IMG/VR virus record: IMGVR_UViG_3300023179_000138
Coordinates: 1 to 54,230 of that record
Reading direction: 5' to 3' (one strand)
DNA length: 54,230 nucleotides
Origin: a virus
The translations under genes and the position numbers were made by a program. This document shows positions 35,870 to 42,495 of the stretch, one piece after another. Every line of letters begins with the position of its first letter. Within the stretch, counting starts at the first letter, position 1. The notes under the pieces were generated by a model. It did no database searches, was not told the origin of the DNA, and saw nothing but the letters and a program-made list of their open reading frames with translations.

Positions 35870-36184
35870 TCAGACTGGGATCAGGCGGCCGGCATCTGAG
35901 TAGTTGCCGAGGATCTTCACCTCGTACTGCTTGCCATCGACGGTCACGGTATCGCCGCTACGGAGCACTTCTTCGCCGAAGTAAATACGGTTGGTGTAAA
36001 CCCGGTCTTCTTCGGTGTAGTGAGCCTTGAGGCAGCTACCCTTCTGGAGGATGTAGATCACACCCTCTTGGGTGTCATTGAACAGGTAGCCAGCAGCGCG
36101 TTGCGGCTTACCCTTGTAGTCGTACTCGAAAGCGAAGCAGGCGTCGCGGTCGAAGGTGTTTGCGGGGTAGGTCAATGTCGTCAT
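35870..36184 (-). CDS. Unknown small protein, 104 aa
   Basis: The product is beta-rich, with CFAFEYDYKGKPQRAAGYLF and a closing VTVDGKQYEVKILGNYSDAG, suggesting a small barrel fold. Translation starts after GGAGACTGAC, a leader shared by several small early genes here. It is the last gene before the terminator at 35833-35850 and belongs to the unit driven by the promoter module at 36795-36842. Confidence 0.65.
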   Translation of the reverse strand: MTTLTYPANTFDRDACFAFEYDYKGKPQRAAGYLFNDTQEGVIYILQKGSCLKAHYTEEDRVYTNRIYFGEEVLRSGDTVTVDGKQYEVKILGNYSDAGRLIPV

Positions 36185-36209
36185 GTCAGTCTCCTAGGTT
36201 TATGTATTG

Positions 36210-36223
36210 GGGGCCGTAGCCCC
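36210..36223 (-). other. Intergenic GC hairpin (GGGGC-TACG-GCCCC)
   Basis: This is a 5-bp GC stem with a TACG loop between two small genes, with no U-tract after it. The same hairpin recurs at 36518-36533. It may be an mRNA processing or stability element rather than a strong terminator. Confidence 0.45.
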
Positions 36224-36231
36224 TGTTGGGT

Positions 36232-36498
36232 TTATTTGATGAGACCCGCTTCGTACATCTTGCGGAGCATATCGCTGTGGATGATTGAGTAACCAAGCTT
36301 GGCTCCCTCAGTCCGCATCCATTCGGACTCTTGCTCGATGGTGGCCAGTCGATGCGCCCCGGCGTTCATACAGCACCAATGCAATGCAGTGATGTAGTTG
36401 GTGGACGAGTCAAACCAAAACCCGTCTTTGTCCACACAACCGTAGAAGGTGTCGTCGCCGTGCATCCGGTTGAACTTGTCCCACGATTTCTTACTCAT
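36232..36498 (-). CDS. Unknown small protein, 88 aa
   Basis: I chose the ATG at 36498 (MSKKSWDKFNRMHGDD), which follows AAAGGAAATACG. The five upstream codons of the longer frame contain that site. The protein has three cysteines, two in HWCCMN, and a helical middle (GAHRLATIEQESEWMRTEG). It is flanked on both sides by near-identical GC hairpins. No family was recognised. Confidence 0.6.
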   Translation of the reverse strand: MSKKSWDKFNRMHGDDTFYGCVDKDGFWFDSSTNYITALHWCCMNAGAHRLATIEQESEWMRTEGAKLGYSIIHSDMLRKMYEAGLIK

Positions 36499-36517
36499 CG
36501 TATTTCCTTTCAAGTAT

Positions 36518-36533
36518 GGGGGCCGTAGCCCCC
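36518..36533 (-). other. Intergenic GC hairpin (GGGGGC-TACG-GCCCCC)
   Basis: A 6-bp stem with a TACG loop lies between the 71-aa and 88-aa genes. It is the same design as at 36210-36223 and lacks a U-tract. It may trim or stabilise transcripts between small genes. Confidence 0.45.
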
Positions 36534-36540
36534 GGTGTTG

Positions 36541-36756
36541 TTAGCAGTACTTGTTGCGGAGCAGGAAGCTGATCAACTCAGCCTTATCGCCTTCACGGTA
36601 CTTGCCACCAGTCGGCCAGACGTAGAACTTGCCATTGCTCAACTCACCAATCATTTCTTCTGCGGCGGTTTCACGCTTTTCGATGCGGCCCAGATAGCGA
36701 TCTTGGGCGGCCATCCGGCTGTTTTGCTTTGCGTTGAGTTGTTGGTCAATGTTCAT
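36541..36756 (-). CDS. Unknown small protein, 71 aa
   Basis: The start at 36756 (MNIDQQLNAKQNSRMAAQDR) is set by AAGGAGATCGAC directly upstream. A longer frame begins inside the promoter -10 box and cannot be used from that transcript. The protein is helical at its N-terminus and has a C-terminal GKFYVWPTGGKYREGDKAEL segment. It is the first gene after the promoter module at 36795-36842. No function was recognised. Confidence 0.65.
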   Translation of the reverse strand: MNIDQQLNAKQNSRMAAQDRYLGRIEKRETAAEEMIGELSNGKFYVWPTGGKYREGDKAELISFLLRNKYC

Positions 36757-36794
36757 GTCGATCTCCTTAGTCATGTCCGGCTGGATGCCGTGAT

Positions 36795-36842
36795 GTAACT
36801 TTAGGATATACAACCCAGAGCTTCCAGTGAATCTTTTGTTAC
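36795..36842 (-). promoter_or_regulatory. Promoter/operator module, copy C
   Basis: Read on the minus strand, GTAACAAAAGATTCACTG contains a -35 box TTCACT. A 17-bp spacer leads to TATCCT, and GTTAC closes the 48-bp module. The same module occurs at 41719-41766 and 42847-42894 with an identical 18-bp left half and spacing. It lies between the tRNA gene and the 71-aa gene and should drive the last leftward early genes. Confidence 0.75.
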
Positions 36843-36847
36843 AAAAC

Positions 36848-36921
36848 TGGTTGCAGGGCCGGGACTCGAACCCGGGTCTCTAGCGCATGAAGCTAGCGTG
36901 GCACCTCTCCACTACCCTGCT
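36848..36921 (-). tRNA. tRNA with CAU anticodon (Met or Ile2 type), encoded CCA
   Basis: The minus strand folds into a cloverleaf. The acceptor is AGCAGGG/CCCTGCA with an A1-A72 mismatch. The D stem is GTGG/CCAC, the anticodon stem CTAGC/GCTAG with loop TTCATGC, and the T arm CCGGG-TTCGAGT-CCCGG. Discriminator A and an encoded CCA follow. It is 74 nt long. The anticodon stem lacks the three G-C pairs of bacterial initiators, and base 37 is G, unusual next to a CAU anticodon. It begins seven bases after the methyltransferase stop and may be processed from that transcript. Confidence 0.9.
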
Positions 36922-36927
36922 CCTCAA

Positions 36928-38439
36928 TTATATCAAGTTGTTGATTCGTTTACCAATCCAATGCATGACTGGTACGGCCATTGAATTGCCCAAAGCCTTG
37001 TAGCGCGGGCCATCCGGTGCCTCCGGCTTGTTGCGCCACGGGATGTTGGTATAGCCATCAGGGAAACCCTGCAGCCGTTCGCACTCAGTTGGAGTCAGGC
37101 GGCGCACTTGCATGGCGGTCATCACGCCCATGCCCTTGTTGGTTCGCATCTGCGCCCCCGCTAGGATGTTCCCCGTGCAGTCGCCGGTCAGGTTGCAGTT
37201 GTCGATGTCCACGGCCACCGGCTGCGCGACGGCAAGATGGGCTGAGTAGTTGCTCCCGCACCGCATCGTAGGAGTTCCGTCTACAACGGCATCACCGCCA
37301 TAATCACAACGAGTGAACGCCACCGGCTGCGCGACACCCTGCGTGGCGTGCGTGTCCACCGTGTAGGCCGTGCCATCGTCATTCCATCCGCGCCCGTTCT
37401 GGTTCTTCTCAACGTCTCGCACATCCTGCAATGCAATGGGCTGCGCGACGGCCATCGGGTTCTTGGCCTGCAACGTCTGCACCAGATTGACATCGGTCTG
37501 CGGCGTAGACATCTGTGCGCCAAACGTGATGGGCTGCGCGATATGCTGGTCCTGATGTGTTGAGAGGGTAGACGCCAGCTCGTCGCTACCCAGATAACCT
37601 TTGCCGCCACCCTCGCAACCTTGGCGAACCTTGAAGGCGTGTGTGACTAAGTCGGTCGCGTCTTTCCAGTCCAGCGCCTTCATCGCACTCGCCGTGCCGT
37701 CATCGACGTACTCGCCGAACGCGACCATCCGCGCTGCGGTTATGGCTGCGGGTGGTGTTCCTGCTCCGCGACTGCGGCCAAGGCTTGCCTCAATGGTTCC
37801 GGCAACGCTTTGCCTCTTTTCTCGGCGCGGCGCAGAATCCCAGTACACGCTTTCGCCGACAGAAAAAAGCGCTCTGGCAGCGGACCAGTTTCCAGAACCT
37901 CGGACAGCGCACACAAAGACACGTCTGCGTCGTTGGGCCACTCCGAAGAATTGAGCATCGAGAACGCGCCATGCAACCGTGCGTCTCGGGCCAGAGACCA
38001 GACCCGCGTTGTCCCATCGTCCGTCTGGAACGAGGGGCTCACTTGCTCCGACAAGGCCTGCCAGAAAGCATCCAAAGGCGTTGTCTTTTGACGAGAGGAC
38101 GCCCGGCACGTTTTCCCAGACAACCCAGTTGGGGTCAAAGTAGTCTGCCATTTCGACAAAGGTGAGGGTGAGGTTTCCTCTGGAATCTGAAAGTCCTCCC
38201 CGAAGTCCAGCAACAGAGAAGGCTTGGCAGGGCGTTCCGCCGACGAGCAAGTCAACGTCTTCAACATTCCACTCCTTGAATTTGGTCATATCGCCCAAGT
38301 TAGGCACACCGGGGTAGTGGTGAGCCAGAACAGCACTTGGGAATGGCTCTATCTCGGCGAAACCTACTGGCGTCCAGCCCAGCGGGTGCCAAGCCACAGA
38401 GGCGGCTTCAATGCCAGAGCAAATTGATAAATATCGCAT
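36928..38439 (-). CDS. DNA (cytosine-5) methyltransferase, 503 aa
   Basis: Motifs appear in order: LSICSGIEAAS (motif I), GGTPCQAFSVAG with catalytic Cys71 (IV), WENVPG at 108-113 (VI), AQRRRRVF near 168-175 (VIII) and a C-terminal YKALGNSMAV (X). The long variable region between VIII and X carries several AQP(V/I)-type repeats, such as VAQPVAF and IAQPITFG, and probably sets target specificity. The start at 38439 follows GAGGATTT. It should methylate phage DNA against host restriction. A second frame inside it (37740-38267) may also be coding. Confidence 0.9.
   Translation of the reverse strand: MRYLSICSGIEAASVAWHPLGWTPVGFAEIEPFPSAVLAHHYPGVPNLGDMTKFKEWNVEDVDLLVGGTPCQAFSVAGLRGGLSDSRGNLTLTFVEMADYFDPNWVVWENVPGVLSSKDNAFGCFLAGLVGASEPLVPDGRWDNAGLVSGPRRTVAWRVLDAQFFGVAQRRRRVFVCAVRGSGNWSAARALFSVGESVYWDSAPRREKRQSVAGTIEASLGRSRGAGTPPAAITAARMVAFGEYVDDGTASAMKALDWKDATDLVTHAFKVRQGCEGGGKGYLGSDELASTLSTHQDQHIAQPITFGAQMSTPQTDVNLVQTLQAKNPMAVAQPIALQDVRDVEKNQNGRGWNDDGTAYTVDTHATQGVAQPVAFTRCDYGGDAVVDGTPTMRCGSNYSAHLAVAQPVAVDIDNCNLTGDCTGNILAGAQMRTNKGMGVMTAMQVRRLTPTECERLQGFPDGYTNIPWRNKPEAPDGPRYKALGNSMAVPVMHWIGKRINNLI
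37740..38267 (-). CDS. Possible overprinted protein inside the methyltransferase gene, up to 175 aa
   Basis: In a different frame of the same strand, an open frame of 175 codons overlaps the methyltransferase gene. Its C-terminal half (SSEWPNDADVSLCALSEVLE, then RFFLSAKACTGILRRAEKRG) resembles small hypothetical proteins I recall from other phages, where SxxWPxxAxVCSLSDxLE and YFLSxxACxGILRRAxKRGK are constant. No convincing ribosome-binding site was fixed and the true start is uncertain. The alternative is that the similarity only reflects conserved methyltransferase DNA read in the wrong frame. Confidence 0.4.
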   Translation of the reverse strand: MLKTLTCSSAERPAKPSLLLDFGEDFQIPEETSPSPLSKWQTTLTPTGLSGKTCRASSRQKTTPLDAFWQALSEQVSPSFQTDDGTTRVWSLARDARLHGAFSMLNSSEWPNDADVSLCALSEVLETGPLPERFFLSAKACTGILRRAEKRGKALPEPLRQALAAVAEQEHHPQP

Positions 38440-38476
38440 AAATCCTCGCATACGGTTACAAGACCGTACTAAGAAT

Positions 38477-38659
38477 TTAACCCACGGTTACATCGGCGTC
38501 AACGTGTTTAACAATCCAAACGCGGGCCATGCGGCCGTGGTGCAGGGAATCACTGAGCTGCTCGTCTGCCTTCTCAAAGTCACCGCGGTTTAGGCTCTCT
38601 GAGGCGTCACGCAGGTTCTGTTCAGCGCGGATCAGGTGATACGACCAGTCATAGTCCAT
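38477..38659 (-). CDS. Unknown small helical protein, 60 aa
   Basis: The ATG at 38659 follows AAGGATTCCAA. The product is helical and charged (DYDWSYHLIRAEQNLRDASE, then GDFEKADEQLSDSLHHGR). It lies upstream of the methyltransferase on the same strand and is divergent from the metallophosphoesterase with only 29 bases between starts. No function is evident. Confidence 0.6.
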   Translation of the reverse strand: MDYDWSYHLIRAEQNLRDASESLNRGDFEKADEQLSDSLHHGRMARVWIVKHVDADVTVG

Positions 38660-38688
38660 TTGGAATCCTTGTCAAATTAGTAGGAAAA

Positions 38689-39891
38689 ATGCAACATCCG
38701 TCCGCGACTATGTCGAAATCCTTTAAGGGACAGGACGTTATGAAACACTTGAGAGAGTTTGCTACGGTACGAGATCATGAGATCTTAGATACGATTGAAG
38801 AGCACGGCACCCAAGTTTTGGCGGCTAAGGCTCTTGGGATCTCCACACGGTCTGTCGAGCGTTGTATTCAGCGGCTCAAGATTCGTGCGGCCCGCCGGGG
38901 GATGAGCCCAGAGCATGACATGGTGCATATGGTCCCTGATGGCTTCATCGTCAAAGGCGTGAGTACGTATTATAACCGAGACGGTCGCCCGTCCGGTCAG
39001 TGGGTCAAGTCCACACAGGACAAACGCAACGCCCGCGACATTCAAGAAGCTTTCCTCGACGCCTTCAAAGACGACATCGTCCGAGTAGCCCCAACTAACC
39101 CCGGAACGCAAGAACCAGACGAACGCCTACTGAACACTTTTGTGTACGGTGACCCGCACATTGGCCAAAGGTCATGGTGGGAGGAAACGGGGCACGACCA
39201 TGATCTCCATAACGCCGAGCAGCTGTTCACCAAAGCTCACGACGATCTGGTCGAGCGATCGCCGGCCGCGACCACAGCTCTCATCCTAAACCTTGGGGAC
39301 TACTTCCACGCAGACGATGGCCAGAACCGCACCATGCGCAGCGGGCACCATCTAGATGTCGATGGCAGATACCAGAAGGTCCGCCGGGTTGGATTTAGGA
39401 TCCTGCGCTCCATGATCCAGATGTGCCTGCGCCGGCATCACAAGGTTGTCGTCTGGAACATCATTGGGAACCACGACGACTACTCGGCGGTAGATCTGTC
39501 CCTCTGGCTGCAGGTTGCCTATGAGAATGAGCCGAGGGTTCACATTGAGACTTCGGCCAACAAGTTTTACTACCTGCAGTTTGGCAAGGTGATGCTGGCC
39601 GCTACCCATGGCGACACGGTCCGGCAGGAACAGATGCTAGGCATCATGGCGGCCGACCAGCCTGCTATGTGGGGACAGTGCCAGTACAGATACGCCCACA
39701 TGGGCCATGTCCACCACAAGTCGCTTAGGGATCTTCCCGGCGTCTCGGTCGAGACCCACCGGGTTCTGCAGCCCTCGGATCTCTGGGCTCACAATGCCGG
39801 CTATCGCAGCCAGCGTGACGCACAATGCATCACTTACCACTGGGATCACGGCGAGTACGCCCGGACCATCGTCAACCCCAGCATGATATGA
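38689..39891 (+). CDS. Metallophosphoesterase with N-terminal HTH, up to 400 aa
   Basis: The calcineurin-like signature is complete: GDPHIG (154-159), NLGDYFH (201-207), GNHDD (260-264), ATHGD (305-309) and MGHVHH (338-343). An N-terminal helix-turn-helix-like region (TQVLAAKALGISTRSVERCI) suggests DNA binding. SbcD/Mre11-like nuclease activity on DNA is a reasonable guess, but phosphatase activity is equally possible. It is the only plus-strand gene between 35.8 and 45.8 kb. Starts at 38689, 38710 or 38740 are all possible. I list the longest, which has AGGA close upstream. Confidence 0.8.
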   Translation: MQHPSATMSKSFKGQDVMKHLREFATVRDHEILDTIEEHGTQVLAAKALGISTRSVERCIQRLKIRAARRGMSPEHDMVHMVPDGFIVKGVSTYYNRDGRPSGQWVKSTQDKRNARDIQEAFLDAFKDDIVRVAPTNPGTQEPDERLLNTFVYGDPHIGQRSWWEETGHDHDLHNAEQLFTKAHDDLVERSPAATTALILNLGDYFHADDGQNRTMRSGHHLDVDGRYQKVRRVGFRILRSMIQMCLRRHHKVVVWNIIGNHDDYSAVDLSLWLQVAYENEPRVHIETSANKFYYLQFGKVMLAATHGDTVRQEQMLGIMAADQPAMWGQCQYRYAHMGHVHHKSLRDLPGVSVETHRVLQPSDLWAHNAGYRSQRDAQCITYHWDHGEYARTIVNPSMI

Positions 39892-39894
39892 AAC

Positions 39895-39911
39895 GGGCGG
39901 TCTAGCCGCCC
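39895..39911. terminator. Bidirectional hairpin between convergent genes
   Basis: GGGCGG-TCTAG-CCGCCC forms a stem between the stop of the metallophosphoesterase (39891) and the stop of the leftward 57-aa gene (39918). On the minus strand it is followed by GTTTCATAT. The convergent location supports a shared terminator. Confidence 0.6.
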
Positions 39912-39917
39912 GGTCCA

Positions 39918-40091
39918 TCACTCTTCGTCTTCTTCGTCTTCGTCATCAATCTCAACTTCAAGCGACGAGACAACCCAGCTTTCGTCCTTGTCGTCGGCCT
40001 CTTCGGTAGCAGCAGCTTGAAGAGCATCGCCGGCGGTTTCGGCGTCGATGAAGTACTCAAACTTCACCATGTTGACAATGTGGAACAGCAT
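39918..40091 (-). CDS. Small acidic protein, 57 aa
   Basis: The start at 40091 (MLFHIVNMVKFEYFIDAETA) follows a GGGGG stretch. The last 20 residues are almost all Asp and Glu, an acidic tail that could mimic DNA or bind basic proteins. It is the final gene of the leftward unit starting at the promoter module of 41719-41766, and a hairpin follows. Function is unknown. DNA mimicry is a guess from charge only. Confidence 0.55.
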   Translation of the reverse strand: MLFHIVNMVKFEYFIDAETAGDALQAAATEEADDKDESWVVSSLEVEIDDEDEEDEE

Positions 40092-40212
40092 AAGAACCCC
40101 CTGTTGGTTAGCGCGGCTGCGCAATCAAATGGTAACGCCACTGTATGACTGATTGGTTGCACTCAATTGGTTGCATTGGTGTCACCAATTCCAGCAACTT
40201 GGCGGCATTTTG

Positions 40213-40293
40213 TTATATGAACCAGATCATCACCATGATGGCGCAAATGGCGATCGAGCCCAAGATCTTCTCAACCAGCGTCTCCTCATTCAC
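40213..40293 (-). CDS. Possible 26-aa membrane microprotein
   Basis: A GTG at 40293 is preceded by AAGGAG with seven-base spacing and opens a frame of 26 codons. The first ten residues are acidic/polar and the rest form one hydrophobic helix (ILGSIAICAIMVMIWFI). It overlaps the upstream stop. The strong site and clean transmembrane design suggest a real gene. It is too short to be certain. Confidence 0.45.
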   Translation of the reverse strand: MNEETLVEKILGSIAICAIMVMIWFI

Positions 40294-40480
40294 AGTTGAA
40301 CTCCTTCCTGATGTACTCCTCGGTGCCTCCGGTGTAGAAGCTTAGAACTGCAATCAGGTGAGGCAGCAGCTCTTTGTCTTCCGGATCCTCGGAATCTACT
40401 GAGAACCGGATGTCCTGTTCCAACATCTCAACCATCAGCTCTTGGACCGCGTCCCATCCAACCTCAATCGTCAGCTTCAT
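40286..40480 (-). CDS. Unknown acidic small protein, 64 aa
   Basis: I chose the ATG at 40480 (MKLTIEVGWDAVQELMVEML), which has GGAG six bases upstream. It overlaps the end of the 80-aa gene by 17 bases. The product is acidic and helical, with no motif I recognise. It belongs to a run of small early genes. Confidence 0.6.
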   Translation of the reverse strand: MKLTIEVGWDAVQELMVEMLEQDIRFSVDSEDPEDKELLPHLIAVLSFYTGGTEEYIRKEFNCE

Positions 40481-40706
40481 GGACATCTCCGTCTCGGAAC
40501 TCCACCTCGCCCATGTACTTGCAGCAGCGGTGTACGTTTTTGGGTGACATGTACATCGAGCCCTCTTGGCGCTCAAGTTCAGTAGAGCCAAGGTAGGTCA
40601 TAAGCACCTCTTGGTTCTTGTAGCTGCAACGAAGGACATAAGCCTTGCGGCCGCTGGGCATCTCATACAGCTGGCGCTTCGAGATAGTTCTGACGATGTT
40701 TCTCAT
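40464..40706 (-). CDS. Unknown small protein, 80 aa
   Basis: The ATG overlaps the stop of the upstream 113-aa gene (ATGA). The protein is mixed-charge with three cysteines (LRCSYKNQEV, VHRCCKYMGEVEF) and could bind metal, although spacing does not match a known finger. Its role is unknown. Confidence 0.6.
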   Translation of the reverse strand: MRNIVRTISKRQLYEMPSGRKAYVLRCSYKNQEVLMTYLGSTELERQEGSMYMSPKNVHRCCKYMGEVEFRDGDVHEADD

Positions 40707-41044
40707 TTCTCTCCCCTTGCTCTGATTGCTCCGGCAATCTCAAAATTTTCGCCATCCCAAGTGCCGCCTTGAGTCTCAAGTGCTACGGCGCAAGCTTCAC
40801 GCTCCGCAGCAGCGACCAGCTCGGCAAAGCGTTCAAGTGCTTTCATATAAATACCGTCACGGTTTGTTGTAGTTACTAACTGGCACTCAACAGCCATGCG
40901 GATGATGTCATCTCGATTCATTGTTGTTCTCCACGCCTTCGCGCATTCCTCACGCTCCGCTTCCACACAATCCATAACTAACTTCATAACCCACGGCGGT
41001 ACATCTCTGTGCCCCGCCATTCGGATGATGTCCTCTCGAGTCAT
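40703..41044 (-). CDS. Unknown protein with internal duplication, 113 aa
   Basis: Two copies of the same module are fused. MTREDIIRMA...EAEREECAKAW forms residues 1-40, and MNRDDIIRMA...AAEREACAVAL forms residues 42-90. Single-copy versions of this (T/N)R(E/D)DIIRMA...AEREACA pattern are common in phage early regions. The ATG overlaps the upstream stop and the gene's own stop overlaps the next ATG. Function is unknown. Confidence 0.7.
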   Translation of the reverse strand: MTREDIIRMAGHRDVPPWVMKLVMDCVEAEREECAKAWRTTMNRDDIIRMAVECQLVTTTNRDGIYMKALERFAELVAAAEREACAVALETQGGTWDGENFEIAGAIRARGEK

Positions 41045-41238
41045 TGCTCCTCCACGGTAACGGTGTACTTCTTGCCATTGATGTCGGTCACTTCAAACTT
41101 CTTGGCGGTGCTGCGGAAGGCTCCGCTCTCGTCAAGATCCAGCCGCACCGGACCGGCGGCGTAGATGAGGTTCTGGGCGTCGTTGTTCTGCAGCGTGGTG
41201 CGGCAGAGGTGGGCGATGTAGTCACAGTAAGCAAGCAT
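41041..41238 (-). CDS. Unknown small protein, 65 aa
   Basis: A GAGGAGAATGAC leader precedes the ATG. The protein is beta-rich at its end (KKFEVTDINGKKYTVTVEEQ) and has a mixed N-terminus with two cysteines. It lies in a chain of overlapping small genes. No family was recognised. Confidence 0.6.
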   Translation of the reverse strand: MLAYCDYIAHLCRTTLQNNDAQNLIYAAGPVRLDLDESGAFRSTAKKFEVTDINGKKYTVTVEEQ

Positions 41239-41248
41239 GTCATTCTCC

Positions 41249-41458
41249 TCAGAAGGGGCCGTGCAGGCTATCGGGTGCGTTGAGTTCTTCGTTGCGGACT
41301 GCGGCGTAGGCCGCCTGCTTCACTTCTTCGTCGCACTCACCAAAGTCGGGCGCGTCGATGATGGTCTGCAGGGCATGCCAGTACTCCTCGTCCACGCCAA
41401 AACCACGCCAGAGTGTGTCAGTGACGATGTCATGGGCGTGTGCAGTGCGCGGGCTCAT
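41249..41458 (-). CDS. Unknown acidic small protein, 69 aa
   Basis: The ATG overlaps the stop of the preceding 76-aa gene (ATGA). The product is acidic and helical (FGECDEEVKQAAYAAVRNEE) with one aromatic patch (LWRGFGVDEEYWHALQ). It resembles other unassigned early phage proteins. No function is visible. Confidence 0.6.
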   Translation of the reverse strand: MSPRTAHAHDIVTDTLWRGFGVDEEYWHALQTIIDAPDFGECDEEVKQAAYAAVRNEELNAPDSLHGPF

Positions 41459-41685
41459 GCTGACACCTTCAGGGCCTTCTGGGCCTGCTTGTACAGGGCA
41501 CGGTACACCTCGATGCTGATGGCTTGGCTGTAGTAGCCGCCGGTTAGGTGTTCTCGGACAAATTGGGCGCTAGGTCCGCAGATGCTGCGGTCGGCGGACA
41601 GGCTGTCGTACAGCCGCTGTGCGTAATCCGGGTGCATCTGCTTGACGTTGCGGCTAAGGTGGCGCTTCCATGCGGGCGTGGTCAT
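41455..41685 (-). CDS. Unknown small protein, 76 aa
   Basis: I chose the ATG at 41685 (MTTPAWKRHLSRNVKQMHPD) because GGAG lies seven bases upstream. A start 12 bases earlier would include that site in the coding region. The protein is basic at the N-terminus and helical. It is the first gene after the promoter module at 41719-41766. Confidence 0.65.
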   Translation of the reverse strand: MTTPAWKRHLSRNVKQMHPDYAQRLYDSLSADRSICGPSAQFVREHLTGGYYSQAISIEVYRALYKQAQKALKVSA

Positions 41686-41718
41686 GTCGTTCTCCATATC
41701 CGGTTAAGTACCGTAGAT

Positions 41719-41766
41719 GTAACTTTAAGTTAGACAACACAATCAGCACAGTGAATCTTTTGTTAC
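41719..41766 (-). promoter_or_regulatory. Promoter/operator module, copy B
   Basis: On the minus strand it reads GTAACAAAAGATTCACTG with -35 TTCACT, a 17-bp spacer, -10 TAACTT and closing GTTAC, 48 bp in all. The module overlaps the last codons of the 79-aa gene, whose end VTKDSLC is encoded by it. It should drive the unit from 41685 to 39918. Confidence 0.75.
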
Positions 41767-41982
41767 ACGTTCGCCACGGCTTGCAATCGACGGCTCCGCA
41801 TAGGTGTCGTCAGATCGGTAGTAGTTACGCTTCACCGTGCTCCCGGCCGGAACCATCTCCGGGGCGTCGATGCAGTAGGCGTAGGCCATCACAGCTAGGC
41901 ACATTGGATGCCGCATATCGACTTCATCCATGGCGTTAAAGCTGGCGCCGGTGCGGGCATCCTTGTGATCTCGATACTTCAT
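41743..41982 (-). CDS. Unknown small protein, 79 aa
   Basis: The ATG overlaps the stop of the preceding 30-aa frame (ATGA). The protein contains three cysteines and a helix-rich middle (HPMCLAVMAYAYCIDAPEMV). Its C-terminus is encoded by the -35 half of promoter copy B, so the two functions share sequence. No family was recognised. Confidence 0.6.
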   Translation of the reverse strand: MKYRDHKDARTGASFNAMDEVDMRHPMCLAVMAYAYCIDAPEMVPAGSTVKRNYYRSDDTYAEPSIASRGERVTKDSLC

Positions 41983-42071
41983 TTCAAACCCTTCAGGTAG
42001 TCGTCAATCTTTGAGTCGCTCCAGCCAAGCTTCTTGAGAGCCTTGACCAGAGCTTCGTGGAAAGAGGTCAT
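41979..42071 (-). CDS. Possible 30-aa microprotein
   Basis: A short frame, MTSFHEALVKALKKLGWSDS plus ten more residues, ends in a TGA that overlaps the start of the 79-aa gene. A GAGAG-type site lies upstream. The amphipathic helix and overlap with both neighbours suggest a real gene, but length limits certainty. Confidence 0.45.
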   Translation of the reverse strand: MTSFHEALVKALKKLGWSDSKIDDYLKGLK

Positions 42072-42079
42072 GATGTCTC

Positions 42080-42280
42080 TCACCGCTTGTCGAGTTGGAT
42101 TTCATAGACAACATCGTCGTAATCACTGGTGTTAGCCAGCGCCTCGAGGTCATCCTCATTGAGCATCGTTCCGTCTTCAAACTCGGCGTATGAGATGTAC
42201 GCATCTGCAATCCCACGCGGGTGGTAGATGCCAGACAGCTCGATGGTGCTCCACTTAATCTTGCGGCCGTTGAGTTCCAT
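42080..42280 (-). CDS. Unknown acidic small protein, 66 aa
   Basis: The start follows GGAGGCTGAC, the leader type shared by several early genes. The product is acidic with strands and a DDLEALANTSDYDDVVYEIQ helix-to-strand end. It sits one base after the stop of the 65-aa gene. Function is unknown. Confidence 0.65.
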   Translation of the reverse strand: MELNGRKIKWSTIELSGIYHPRGIADAYISYAEFEDGTMLNEDDLEALANTSDYDDVVYEIQLDKR

Positions 42281-42281
42281 G

Positions 42282-42479
42282 TCAGCCTCCCAAAATGGTA
42301 ATCACGAACGGCGATTGATCAAGCTCATGTTGCTGCATCCCGTATATAAAGCCCAGCTCGAACACAGAGATCTCAGGATCGTCCGTCACAACCTCGGGGC
42401 CAATCTGCTCATAGGTCTCGGGATCCCTCATGTGAGCAGCCCACATACCCTCTTCGTTCTTGTAGCAGTGCAATTTCAT
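42282..42479 (-). CDS. Unknown small protein, 65 aa
   Basis: The ATG at 42479 follows GGAGACTGAC and opens MKLHCYKNEEGMWAAHMRDP. The middle is acidic (VVTDDPEISVFELGFIYGMQ). A terminator lies 17 bp upstream, so this gene may be expressed from read-through or an unseen promoter. No family was recognised. Confidence 0.65.
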   Translation of the reverse strand: MKLHCYKNEEGMWAAHMRDPETYEQIGPEVVTDDPEISVFELGFIYGMQQHELDQSPFVITILGG

Positions 42480-42495
42480 GTCAGTCTCCAAATAA

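Noticed and set aside
36848-36921. tRNA as a prophage attachment site
   Set aside because: No integrase gene and no second partial copy of the tRNA 3' end were found in the window.
42004-42216. 70-codon minus-strand frame MGLQMRTSHTP...
   Set aside because: It is out of frame with the 66-aa and 30-aa genes, which have better starts and overlaps. Its composition is typical of a shadow frame.
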